NCBI GenBank assembly: GCA_047620505.1
Contig: JBLHKS010000209.1
Span: forward strand, 1-12,277
Direction: 5' to 3'
DNA length: 12,277 bases
From: JBLHKS01 sp047620505
Lineage (GTDB): Bacteria > Verrucomicrobiota > Verrucomicrobiia > Verrucomicrobiales > DEV007
The notes beneath the pieces were generated by a model. It saw only the letters and a list, made by a program, of their open reading frames with translations. It had not been told where the DNA came from and ran no database searches. Made by a program: the position numbers and the translations under genes. How positions within the stretch are numbered: position 1 is the stretch's first letter; every line of letters starts with the position of its first letter. This document shows positions 1 through 7,231 of the stretch, piece by piece.

Positions 1-122
1 AGTCAGCAGCGCGCGGATTTCGGTCCTTTGCCAACTACCGCATTCGAATCATGTTTTTCTGCGCAAAGTTAGATCTCTTTCCGTTAGATAGTTGCCACGA
101 AAATCCCTGAAGAGCCATTAAA

Positions 123-1580
123 ATGAAACTAAAACTAACCTTCGCGGCTGCGCTGATTACGCTCGGCTGCGTCTCATTCGGCCAGGCGCAAGTCTGGCAG
201 GTCACCCGGAACTGGAGTCCTCAAGAAGAGGTTTCCTATTCCGATTGGGTCGCCGGTCTCGGTGAAAAATCGTGGGCCTCAGCGCAGGAAGCGCTCAAGA
301 GTCTGCACAATCCCCTACGCGAAATCAAAGAAGAGCCGCGGCTCAAAATCAACGCCGCGAACCTGCCCGTGATGCTGCGTAGCTATTACGCTTACAAGCG
401 AGGATTACCGTTCGCGTACACGGCTGTCGACAACGGTCCGAATGTGAAAACGCCAAGCCGAACAGTTCGCGTGAGTGACAACCTGTCATATACCGGTTCG
501 CTACAGCAGTTCTTCGACGAACTTGCAATCACGGTTCACTACGGGACCTACCGAACTTCGCCGGATGCGGTGGCGTCGTTAACCTATCCGCTGAGTCTTT
601 CGCCTAAGGCGCTACGCCCCTGCGTGATGCTCTTCAGTCAGGAAGGCCACATCGCGCTCATCGCCGAAGTGGAGAACGACGGCACGGTGTTTCTGCTTGA
701 AGCTCATCCGGACGGGTCCCTTTCGCGTATCCGTTTTTCCGGCAAGCTGAATTATCATTCGCCGCATAATGTCGGCGGGTTTCGCTACTTCCGACCGTTG
801 GTCGCGAATGCCGAAACTAGCGAGGTCGGATTTGTCCTCAACAACGAAAAAGTTCCAGGATACAGCACGCGTCAGTATCGCTACGGCGAACACTTCTACA
901 ATGTTGTTCGTGAACGCCTCATGACTTCAAAAATCGAAGCCGTAGCTAACTACGAACAGGCGATTCGTGAAGGCGTGTATGCCGAGTTGCTCGATCGCGC
1001 CGATGCCGTCGACCGTGCTTGGAATCACGCACGCAAGAATCCGATTTCCGTGCCTGCGAATATCTATTACGCCAGCGGAGACTGGAACGTGTACGCGACG
1101 CCTGCGCGCGATATGCGGATTCGACGCGCGTTCCTTCGCCTGAAGAACGAAGAAGACCGGCTAGTGCTCTACGCGACCCGCGCGCCCGAGCGACTTGTGA
1201 ACACGTGGGAGCCGGAAGACCTCCGGTCTGCGCTAGCAAAGAAGCGGCGGGAGCTGTTCGACACGTTGACGGTTACGTATCGCAATTCCACCGGTAAATC
1301 AGTCGAGCTCACGCTTGGTGAAGTTCACGACCGCGTCTGGCGGTTGTCCTTCGATCCGAACCATCCGCCCGAACGGCGCTGGGGCGGTGAAGGCTCCGAG
1401 CTGAGCGGTTCGCCGACGAATGAGGCGCGTTTCCACGAGAACTTCGCCGCGCAACAAGGCTGGCGTTACCGCGTCGAGATGAAAGACGGCCAAATGGGGA
1501 TGGACGATCCCGATAACCCAGCCAACCCGCCGACCACCTATCCGGTTCGCGTTTTCGTGCCTGGCAGCGTTTCGAACTAA
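123..1580 (+). CDS. Secreted protein, possible NlpC/P60-like (papain-fold) core
   Basis: This encodes 485 residues. Residues 1-23 form a signal peptide: Lys-rich start, hydrophobic stretch, then a GQA-Q cleavage site. The cysteine at 16 does not sit in a good lipobox, so I favour a soluble periplasmic or exported protein. Residues about 77-100 (helix ending YKRGLPFAY) and 165-225 (a GHIALI strand with H176, a DGTVFLLEAHPDGS turn, then GGFRYFRP) look like the helix and the His-bearing strand of an NlpC/P60 or CHAP-like papain fold. Where I would expect the catalytic Cys the sequence reads NAANLP (77-82), so it may be inactive. The second half (from about 230) is helical with a conserved-looking segment at 316-337 (YYASGDWNVYATPARDMRIR); I do not recognise its function. 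The start has no clear Shine-Dalgarno sequence but is the only one giving an export signal. The fold is a memory-based guess; that the gene is real and secreted is much surer. Confidence 0.8.
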   Translation: MKLKLTFAAALITLGCVSFGQAQVWQVTRNWSPQEEVSYSDWVAGLGEKSWASAQEALKSLHNPLREIKEEPRLKINAANLPVMLRSYYAYKRGLPFAYTAVDNGPNVKTPSRTVRVSDNLSYTGSLQQFFDELAITVHYGTYRTSPDAVASLTYPLSLSPKALRPCVMLFSQEGHIALIAEVENDGTVFLLEAHPDGSLSRIRFSGKLNYHSPHNVGGFRYFRPLVANAETSEVGFVLNNEKVPGYSTRQYRYGEHFYNVVRERLMTSKIEAVANYEQAIREGVYAELLDRADAVDRAWNHARKNPISVPANIYYASGDWNVYATPARDMRIRRAFLRLKNEEDRLVLYATRAPERLVNTWEPEDLRSALAKKRRELFDTLTVTYRNSTGKSVELTLGEVHDRVWRLSFDPNHPPERRWGGEGSELSGSPTNEARFHENFAAQQGWRYRVEMKDGQMGMDDPDNPANPPTTYPVRVFVPGSVSN

Positions 1581-1837
1581 CCTTTCGGCAAGAACACCGA
1601 TGCTTGATCGCTCTTTTACTGAACTGATTCCCGACGTGGCTTCCAAGCTGCGGCGGGAATTTTTGTTCATGGACCTGAATTGCCCACCCCGGCTGCAAAC
1701 CAGACTTGCAGTTTGTGATCAGAGAGATCATTTACGTCAATCATTTTCCGCCTATCGAATCAGGCTTATCGATTGGCTTTAAGCGAGTTATGGATATTTT
1801 ATTAAGTTGGCATGAATGACGCGTTTCATGGTACCAC
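1581..1837. other. Intergenic region with small inverted repeats
   Basis: These 257 bases separate two secreted-protein genes. I see a CTGCAA/TTGCAG inverted repeat (arms 1693-1698 and 1706-1711, 7-nt spacer), a TGATC/GATCA hairpin with a 5-nt loop (1716-1730), and an AT-rich stretch at about 1790-1806 just before the next gene. A 60-codon open frame at 1600-1782 has no recognisable features and I do not call it. No convincing U-tract terminator follows the upstream gene. Confidence 0.5.
1807..1823 (+). promoter_or_regulatory. Weak sigma-54-like -24/-12 match
   Basis: TTGGCATGAATGACGCG has the invariant GG (1809-1810) and GC (1821-1822) exactly 10 nt apart, and a good -24 half (TTGGCATG). 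The -12 half (ACGC instead of TTGC) is poor. The predicted start, near 1834, would leave only about 4 nt before the ATG at 1838. It may be chance; I list it because two better matches lie further along the window. Confidence 0.22.
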
Positions 1838-2227
1838 ATGAAAAACCATACCCTGCTTATCGGGACGGTTCTTGGCGTCGCGCTGGCATTGCCCGCGTGT
1901 AACAAAAAGGACCTGATTACCAAACTAGACACCAACGACGATAACCGCGTCAGCGAAGCTGAGTTCCGCGCCGGAGTACAACAAGAGGCGTTCGAAGCAA
2001 TCGACGCCGATACCGACGGCGTCGTAACCGTCGAAGAGTGGACGGCCCACGAAGATGTTCGCGAGCCGATGCAGCGCTTCAATAACCTTGATGACGACGA
2101 CAGCCGCTCGCTGAGCTTTGACGAGTTCGCATCGAAACCACGCAAGGGAGCCACTCTCGGCCGGATCTTCAGTACGTTGGACACAAACGGCGACGGCTTC
2201 ATCACCGACAACGATGTGACCAATTAA
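1838..2227 (+). CDS. EF-hand calcium-binding lipoprotein
   Basis: This encodes 129 residues. A lipoprotein signal ends in a good lipobox (LPAC, lipidated C21), so the mature protein should be tethered to a membrane facing the periplasm. It carries four EF-hand loops: 31-42 (D-N-D, Glu at position 12), 56-67 (DADTDGVVTVEE, canonical), 85-96 (DDDDSRSLSFDE, Arg replacing the usual Gly at position 6) and 115-126 (DTNGDGFITDND, canonical start, Asp at position 12). Two pairs of EF-hands make up nearly the whole mature protein, so calcium binding or sensing is the likely role; no enzymatic domain is present. There is no Shine-Dalgarno sequence before the ATG. The next gene, another small lipoprotein, starts 50 nt downstream and could be co-transcribed. 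Confidence 0.9.
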   Translation: MKNHTLLIGTVLGVALALPACNKKDLITKLDTNDDNRVSEAEFRAGVQQEAFEAIDADTDGVVTVEEWTAHEDVREPMQRFNNLDDDDSRSLSFDEFASKPRKGATLGRIFSTLDTNGDGFITDNDVTN

Positions 2228-2277
2228 TCTGACCGAAGTCAGCAAACTCCTACAAATACATCCAAAACAATCACAAC

Positions 2278-2673
2278 ATGAAGAACACTTTCATCCTCAT
2301 TGGTGCGATCGCCGCGTTTATCGGCCTCAGCAGCTGCCAGACGGCACAGCAGTCTGGGACGCTGGTCGGTTCTGTCGCTGGCGCTGGTATCGGCGCGATC
2401 GCCGGCAATAACATTGACGGCATTTCGAAGACTGAAGGCGCTATTGCTGGCGCGTTGGTCGGCGGATTGGCTGGCAATCTATATGGCCGTCAGCAGGACC
2501 AGATCAACCACCTCGAATCCAACAACCGCACGACCGTCCACGTTCGCAATAGCAACGGCAGCACCACGCCCGTGTTCCTGAATCGCTCAGGCTCCGGCTG
2601 GGTCGGGCCACGCGGCGAATACTACGACGACCTGCCCGACCAATCTCAGTTACGCCCGGTCTACGGGTTTTGA
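2278..2673 (+). CDS. Small glycine-zipper lipoprotein (17-kDa antigen / Gly-zipper type)
   Basis: This encodes 131 residues. A signal peptide ends in the lipobox LSSC (C20). Two glycine zippers follow: residues 27-43 with glycines at 27, 31, 35, 39 and 43, and residues 54-70 with glycines at 54, 58, 62, 66 and 70. Both are perfect every-fourth-residue patterns joined by a 10-residue linker, giving a helical hairpin able to pack in or on a membrane. This is the pattern of the rickettsial 17-kDa antigen and Gly-zipper lipoprotein families, which sit in the outer membrane and are often linked to envelope integrity. The polar C-terminal 60 residues (…GSGWVGPRGEYYDDLP…) carry no known domain. The leader is A/C-rich without a Shine-Dalgarno sequence. 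A strong hairpin follows the stop codon. Confidence 0.88.
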   Translation: MKNTFILIGAIAAFIGLSSCQTAQQSGTLVGSVAGAGIGAIAGNNIDGISKTEGAIAGALVGGLAGNLYGRQQDQINHLESNNRTTVHVRNSNGSTTPVFLNRSGSGWVGPRGEYYDDLPDQSQLRPVYGF

Positions 2674-2683
2674 GAGAACAGCC

Positions 2684-2715
2684 GCCGCCCGCTCGCGTTG
2701 GGCTGAGCGGGCGGC
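2684..2715 (+). terminator. Strong GC hairpin after the glycine-zipper gene
   Basis: Arms GCCGCCCGCTC (2684-2694) and GAGCGGGCGGC (2705-2715) are perfectly complementary over 11 bp, with a 10-nt loop. The hairpin lies 11 nt after the stop codon and 27 nt before the next gene. No U-tract follows directly, so it may stop transcription inefficiently, protect the 3' end, or need Rho. Confidence 0.55.
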
Positions 2716-2742
2716 TGGCCCATTTAGAAAATATTTTCGATA

Positions 2743-3192
2743 ATGATACGACTTTTGCTACTCGCGATCCTCGCTGTACCTTCGGTACTTGCCGCGCAGC
2801 TTACCGAACACGAACAGCGCGTCATCGCGACCTTCAAAGAGACCGCTCCTTCAGTAGTGCACATCACAACTCTGGCGGCCGTCTCCGAGCGCATCACGTT
2901 GAAGCACGGCGACATCCCTAATGGCGTTAAACGGGGCGTCCTCATTCTTGAGGTGACCCCGGGCATGGGTGCCGATAAAGCGAAGCTTCTTCCGACTCGT
3001 CGCAAGCTCGCGGGTCGGGTCGCGCTTGGCGACGCGATCGTCGCGATCGACCGCAAAACGGTGAACGAACCACGCGAATTGACTGCTTCGTTGAATCAGC
3101 GGAAACCAGGCGATACGGTTGCGCTGACGATTCTACGAGACGGGAAGGAAAAAGTCGTCACCGTGCAACTGCTCGAAGGAATCGGGCGCTGA
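2743..3192 (+). CDS. Secreted PDZ protein, HtrA/DEG1-type with the protease domain missing
   Basis: This encodes 149 residues with a signal peptide at 1-18 (VLA-A). Residues 19-47 (LTEHEQRVIATFKETAPSVV then HITTLA) match the segment that opens the mature part of HtrA/Deg serine proteases of the plant DEG1 type. Residues 51-61 (ITLKHGDIPNG) match the following stretch up to the glycine-rich GSG-F motif. Instead of the roughly 190-residue trypsin-like domain with its His-Asp-Ser triad, the sequence goes straight into a C-terminal PDZ domain (about 62-144): ligand-binding loop GVLI at 65-68, a GRVALGDAIVAID core at 91-103, and a GD-V-L-I-R-G strand pair. There is no catalytic residue left, so it should bind peptides without cutting. 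It heads a tight operon (13 nt to the CNNM gene). The comparison with DEG1 is from memory. Confidence 0.85.
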   Translation: MIRLLLLAILAVPSVLAAQLTEHEQRVIATFKETAPSVVHITTLAAVSERITLKHGDIPNGVKRGVLILEVTPGMGADKAKLLPTRRKLAGRVALGDAIVAIDRKTVNEPRELTASLNQRKPGDTVALTILRDGKEKVVTVQLLEGIGR

Positions 3193-3205
3193 CGAATTAC
3201 ACTTC

Positions 3206-4204
3206 ATGACATTTCTCCCTTGGATCGGCATCATTTTCTGTCTCACACAATCGGCGATGTTCTCGGGTTTGAACCTCGCGTTCTTCTCCCTTGGGCGTCT
3301 CCACCTCGAAGCTGAGGCGAAGCAGGGTTGCCCTGACGCGCTCAAAATTCTGCTACTACGAACACGCTCGAATCTCCTGCTTTGCACGATTCTTTGGGGC
3401 AATGTCAGTGTGAACGTCGCGCTTGCGATGTTGTCGGGTTCGGTCATGACTGGCGTGGTCGCCTTTGCATTTTCGACTTTCGGAATCACCTTCATCGGCG
3501 AGATCATCCCACAGGCTTACTTTTCGCGAAATGCCTTGAAAATGGGCTCGCTGCTCGCTCCGGTGATCCGTTTTTACCAGATCATCCTCTGGCCTGTCGC
3601 GAGGCCGAGCGCGTGGGTTCTGGACAAGTGGATCGGGCAAGAGGGTGCGGTGTTTCTCGATGAAGAGGATTTCGAAGTCCTCCTCGACCGCCACATCAAC
3701 GAGCGCGAAACGGACATCGGCCACGCCGAAGGACGCGGCGCTTTGAACTTTCTGCGGATCGATGATTTGCGCGTCAGCGGCGAGGGCTCGTCGATCGCGC
3801 CGGAGTCGATTATGCCAATTTCGTCGCTCGACGACATCGAGTCTTTCCGTCAGCATCTGCAGTCGAACACGTGGAAGTGGATCGTCCTGACCGAGGGCGT
3901 GGGCGAAATGCCGAAGCTTGTTTTGAATGCGGACGAGTTCCTGCGTCAGCCCAATTCGAGCCCCACTGAGTTCTGCCACATTCCAATCGTGGTCCAGAAT
4001 CCGGAAGCGACGCTCGACACTGTCCTGACGCAACTTGTCGTAGAGACTGAGACACCGGACGACCGTTTAATCGATCGCGAAGTCATCCTCTACTGGGGAT
4101 CGAACTCGCGGCGAATCATCACCGGTCCTGACATCCTCGGTCGCTTGCTGAACGGCATCGCCCAACGCATTCTCACCATCCCTGACACAGCCACCAATGC
4201 CTGA
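3206..4204 (+). CDS. CNNM (DUF21) transmembrane protein with degenerate CBS region
   Basis: This encodes 332 residues. The N-terminal half is a CNNM/DUF21 membrane domain, the family of CorC/YfjD-type magnesium transporters or regulators. It shows a first helix with the family motif SAMFSGLNLAFFSL (16-29), the RSNLLLCTILWGN region (54-66) and the signature GEIIPQAYFSRNAL (98-111), with further hydrophobic helices to about 138. An acidic helical linker follows (145-200). The C-terminal part aligns only loosely with a CBS pair; the last 60 residues (…VILYWG…RRIITGPDILGRLL) look like the end of a second CBS domain. There is no CorC_HlyC transporter-associated domain, and the protein is shorter than the usual 420-450 residues. 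The stop codon overlaps the start of the MgtE gene by 8 nt, implying translational coupling and a joint role in magnesium handling. Confidence 0.88.
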   Translation: MTFLPWIGIIFCLTQSAMFSGLNLAFFSLGRLHLEAEAKQGCPDALKILLLRTRSNLLLCTILWGNVSVNVALAMLSGSVMTGVVAFAFSTFGITFIGEIIPQAYFSRNALKMGSLLAPVIRFYQIILWPVARPSAWVLDKWIGQEGAVFLDEEDFEVLLDRHINERETDIGHAEGRGALNFLRIDDLRVSGEGSSIAPESIMPISSLDDIESFRQHLQSNTWKWIVLTEGVGEMPKLVLNADEFLRQPNSSPTEFCHIPIVVQNPEATLDTVLTQLVVETETPDDRLIDREVILYWGSNSRRIITGPDILGRLLNGIAQRILTIPDTATNA

Positions 4205-5606
4205 AGTCATCGAACCGCCATCGCCCCCGCCTGAGGAAGGCGAAGAAGCTGCTGATCGCCCATGGGAGCAGCTGAGCGAACAACTCGCCAGTAGCGACGC
4301 CGAGGGGATCAACGAGACGTTGGGCGAACTCAGCGTCGAAGATCAGCGCCGCGCGTTTGGCCGGCTGAGCCAGGAAGAGCAGGTCGCGGTTGTTGAAAGT
4401 CTCGATGCCGAGGCCGCGGCTGATATTCTCGAGCGCCTGCCCGAGGCGCAGGCGAGCGACATTCTCGGAGACATGACGCCTTCAGCAGCTGCTGAGGTCG
4501 TTCACGAACTCCCAGCCGAAGTCAGCGCCGACCTCCTCCAGGATATGCCGGAGGACGAGTCGACCGCGGTGCTCGAGAATCTCAGCGATCCGGAAGAGGC
4601 CGAGAGCCTGCGCGAACTTGCCAGTTACCCAGATGAAAGCGCCGGTGGTTTGATGTCGCCGTTGTTCGCGGCGTTCAAGCTGGATCAGACACTGGGCGAG
4701 GTGCTCAAGGAGCTGAACGCCCGAGCTGAAGATCTCGACGACGTCGACGTGCAATACGTTTACGCTGTCGACGACGATGGCGCGCTCGCTGGTGTGTTGC
4801 CCCTGCGAAATATCGTCCTGCGCCGCCGTAACCGAACGGTCGCCGAGGTGATGATTGCCGATCCGGTCTCAGTTTGTGTGACCGACGATCTCGAAGCTCT
4901 CGAAAAAATCTTCGATTCGAAAAAGTTCCTCGGCTTGCCTGTCGTGGATCCTGAGAGCCGGGTTTTGCGCGGCATCGTTTCGCGCAGCGCCGTCTCCGAA
5001 GCACGGGCCGAGCATCAGAGTTCGGACTTCACCAAGGCTGCTGGTATTGTCGGCGGCGAGGAATTACGGAGCCTGCCGATGCGAGTCCGCTGCGTGCGCC
5101 GCTTGAGTTGGCTTGCGCCGAACATTATTCTCAACATCGTCGCTGCGAGCGTCATCGCGATGTATCAGGACACGCTCGAAGCGGTCATCGCGCTCGCGGT
5201 TTTCCTGCCGATCGTGTCGGACATGAGCGGCTGCTCCGGAAATCAGGCAGTCGCTGTTTCGATGCGAGAATTAACGTTAGGCGTGATTCGCCTGGCGGAT
5301 TATCTGCGCGTCATCTGGAAGGAAGGGATTCTCGGGATCATCAACGGAATCGTGTTAGGCCTATTGCTCGGAACCGTCGCTGGCCTCTGGCAGGCGAACG
5401 TTTTTCTCGGCTTAGTCGTCGGAAGCGCCCTGGCGATGAACACGGTGTTGTCCGTGCTCCTCGGTGGACTCGTGCCATTGGCGATGAAGCGGATGAAGAT
5501 CGATCCAGCGCTCGCTTCCGGCCCGATTTTGACGACCTGCACCGACATGTGCGGATTCTTTCTCGTTCTCAACCTCGCCACGCTCGTGCTGAGTCACCTT
5601 ACCTGA
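4197..5606 (+). CDS. mgtE: MgtE-family magnesium channel/transporter
   Basis: This encodes 469 residues in the family's usual order. It has an acidic N-terminal tail (1-22, Pro/Glu-rich), a helical MgtE_N superhelix (about 25-145, repeated L-x-x-L-x-E/D motifs), a CBS pair (about 150-272, with the LASYPDESAGGLMS entry motif at 141-154), a plug helix (about 280-303) and five transmembrane helices (305-467). The pore helix residue Asp in IDPALASGP (D436), which coordinates Mg2+ in characterised MgtE, is conserved. The other pore motif reads DMSGCSGNQA (342-351) rather than the common GGN-x-GNQ. Known members gate on cytosolic Mg2+ through the N and CBS domains. The gene starts inside the CNNM gene and is followed 19 nt later by glutamate dehydrogenase. 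Confidence 0.95.
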   Translation: MPEVIEPPSPPPEEGEEAADRPWEQLSEQLASSDAEGINETLGELSVEDQRRAFGRLSQEEQVAVVESLDAEAAADILERLPEAQASDILGDMTPSAAAEVVHELPAEVSADLLQDMPEDESTAVLENLSDPEEAESLRELASYPDESAGGLMSPLFAAFKLDQTLGEVLKELNARAEDLDDVDVQYVYAVDDDGALAGVLPLRNIVLRRRNRTVAEVMIADPVSVCVTDDLEALEKIFDSKKFLGLPVVDPESRVLRGIVSRSAVSEARAEHQSSDFTKAAGIVGGEELRSLPMRVRCVRRLSWLAPNIILNIVAASVIAMYQDTLEAVIALAVFLPIVSDMSGCSGNQAVAVSMRELTLGVIRLADYLRVIWKEGILGIINGIVLGLLLGTVAGLWQANVFLGLVVGSALAMNTVLSVLLGGLVPLAMKRMKIDPALASGPILTTCTDMCGFFLVLNLATLVLSHLT

Positions 5607-5625
5607 ATTTTCGAACCCCCATCGC

Positions 5626-7092
5626 ATGGCAAAATCACGACTCAATACACCGACCGAACGCATCCTCGTCCGCAGTCCGCACAAGAAAAGCGCCTTCCGG
5701 GAATCGGTCACTCACTACTTTGATCAGGCGGCAAAGTTTACGGACGTTGACCCGGGCTTACTTAAACAAGTCAAGCATTGCAACAGCGTTTACCGCATTC
5801 GGTTCCCGGTCCGCAACGACGACGGCAAGGTCGAAACCATTCAAGCCTACCGCGCCGAACACAGCTACCACCGGCTTCCGGCCAAGGGCGGGATTCGGTT
5901 CAGCATGAACGTTAATCAGGACGAAGTGATCGCGCTGGCGGCGCTGATGACTTACAAATGCGCCATCGTCAGCGCTCCCTTCGGTGGTGCCAAGGGAGGG
6001 GTCCGCATCGATCCGTTCTCCACTTCTGTCGACTTCCGTGAGCGGGTTACCCGGCGATACACGGCTGAGCTGATCAAGAAAAACTTCATCGGCCCCGCGA
6101 TCGATGTCCCGGCACCGGACTACGGCACGGGCGAACGCGAGATGGGCTGGATAGCGGACACGTACAAGGCGCTCAAGGCCGGCGAAATGAACACGTATGC
6201 CTGTGTCACCGGCAAGCCCCTCGCGCTGCACGGCATTGAAGGCAGGCGCGAAGCAACCGGCCTGGGCGTGTTCTACGGCCTTGAAGAATGCCTCAGCCGC
6301 AAGGAAGTTGTGAAACCGTTAGGGCTCACGCCGGGTCTCGCAGGCAAGCGCTGCATCGTGCAGGGACTCGGAAATGTTGGCTACCACGCGGCGGAATCGA
6401 TCTCGCGGCTCGGCGACGGCATCATCACGGGCATCGCCGAAATGGAAGGCGGGATTTTCAACGCTGACGGACTCGATGTGGAAGCAGTGTTTCAGCACCG
6501 GCGCGAGACGGGATCGATCCTCAATTTTCCCGGTGCTACGAACTTTGAAGACGGCCAGCAGCTGCTGGAAGAAGATTGCGATATTCTCATTCCCGCCGCG
6601 CTGGAGGAGCAGATCACGAAAAAGAACGCGGCGAAGATTCAAGCCTCGATCATCGCCGAAGCCGCTAACGGCCCAATCGACAGTGCCGCGGAAACGATTC
6701 TTCTGAAGCGCAAAAAACTGATCGTGCCCGATCTCTACCTCAATGCGGGTGGCGTGACCGTTTCCTACTTTGAGTGGTTGAAAAATATCTCGCACGTCGG
6801 CTTCGAGCGCATGGTCAGCGGCTACGAAAGCGCGGCTAACCAACGAATTGTCGACGCAATGGAAAAGCTGAGCGGCAAACGCCTGGCTCCTGCCGAAAGC
6901 GCCGCCATCACCACCGGTCCGAGCGAACGCGACATCGTCCATTCCGCGCTGCGAACGACGATGCGCGATGCGTACAACAACCTCGATGAAGTCTGGCGCG
7001 CGCGGAAAACGCCGAGCCTGCGGTCCGCCGCGTTTTGCTATGCGATCGAGAAAGTGGCGCTGACCTATCAGGATCTCGGGATCTTTCCGTGA
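5626..7092 (+). CDS. Glutamate dehydrogenase (Glu/Leu/Phe/Val family, GLUD1-like)
   Basis: This encodes 488 residues of a hexameric-type glutamate dehydrogenase, converting glutamate to 2-oxoglutarate and ammonia with NAD(P). Active-site residues are intact: K87 (PAKGGIRFS), K111 (TYKCA), catalytic K123 (FGGAKGG), D165 (DVPAPDYGTGEREM) and S380 (GGVTVSYFEWLKN). Their spacings 87-111-123-165 equal those I recall for human GLUD1 (90-114-126-168). The nucleotide-binding Rossmann fold has GLGNVG (247-252) and an acidic residue (E272) at the end of the second strand, which suggests NAD is accepted. Between WLKN and ERDIVHSAL (about 388-441) lies an extra helical segment resembling the animal antenna but about 10 residues shorter. 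The gene ends the PDZ-CNNM-MgtE operon; no obvious functional link to magnesium is visible. Confidence 0.95.
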   Translation: MAKSRLNTPTERILVRSPHKKSAFRESVTHYFDQAAKFTDVDPGLLKQVKHCNSVYRIRFPVRNDDGKVETIQAYRAEHSYHRLPAKGGIRFSMNVNQDEVIALAALMTYKCAIVSAPFGGAKGGVRIDPFSTSVDFRERVTRRYTAELIKKNFIGPAIDVPAPDYGTGEREMGWIADTYKALKAGEMNTYACVTGKPLALHGIEGRREATGLGVFYGLEECLSRKEVVKPLGLTPGLAGKRCIVQGLGNVGYHAAESISRLGDGIITGIAEMEGGIFNADGLDVEAVFQHRRETGSILNFPGATNFEDGQQLLEEDCDILIPAALEEQITKKNAAKIQASIIAEAANGPIDSAAETILLKRKKLIVPDLYLNAGGVTVSYFEWLKNISHVGFERMVSGYESAANQRIVDAMEKLSGKRLAPAESAAITTGPSERDIVHSALRTTMRDAYNNLDEVWRARKTPSLRSAAFCYAIEKVALTYQDLGIFP

Positions 7093-7231
7093 CCACTTCG
7101 GGAAATGAGAAAGAGCGCCTCGTCCCTGGCCCAGCACTGCAATCTTTGGAGACAGTCTGACAAGGTCCAAATCAATTGTGTGAGACAGGTGTCCAATCCA
7201 ATTCGGATGGAAGGGGTTTATCATCAACGGT
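7093..7231. other. Intergenic region upstream of the BON gene
   Basis: No gene is supported here; a forward frame from 7105 runs into the BON gene in another frame and has no protein-like features. It holds a TTTGGA/TCCAAA inverted repeat (7145-7150 and 7166-7171) with a small AGAC-A-GTCT palindrome inside (7150-7158), about 120 bp before the start predicted from the sigma-54-like promoter. That is a weak candidate activator site. I see no terminator for the glutamate dehydrogenase gene. Confidence 0.4.

Noticed and set aside
1600..1782. 60-codon forward frame in the 1581-1837 spacer
   Set aside because: No ribosome site, signal or recognisable composition, and it covers the inverted repeats upstream of the EF-hand gene. 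Length is consistent with chance in G+C-rich DNA.
2727..2738. GAAAATATTTTC perfect palindrome before the PDZ gene
   Set aside because: It is short, A/T-only in its core and sits directly before the ATG. It could be part of a promoter or an AT-rich start region, but nothing supports a specific role.
6555..6568. CCAGCAGCTGCTGG palindrome resembling the core of the one at 8807
   Set aside because: It encodes Gln-Gln-Leu-Leu within glutamate dehydrogenase. A similar core at 11823-11834 in the AsmA-like gene is also coding. Both are explained by codon use, not by regulation.
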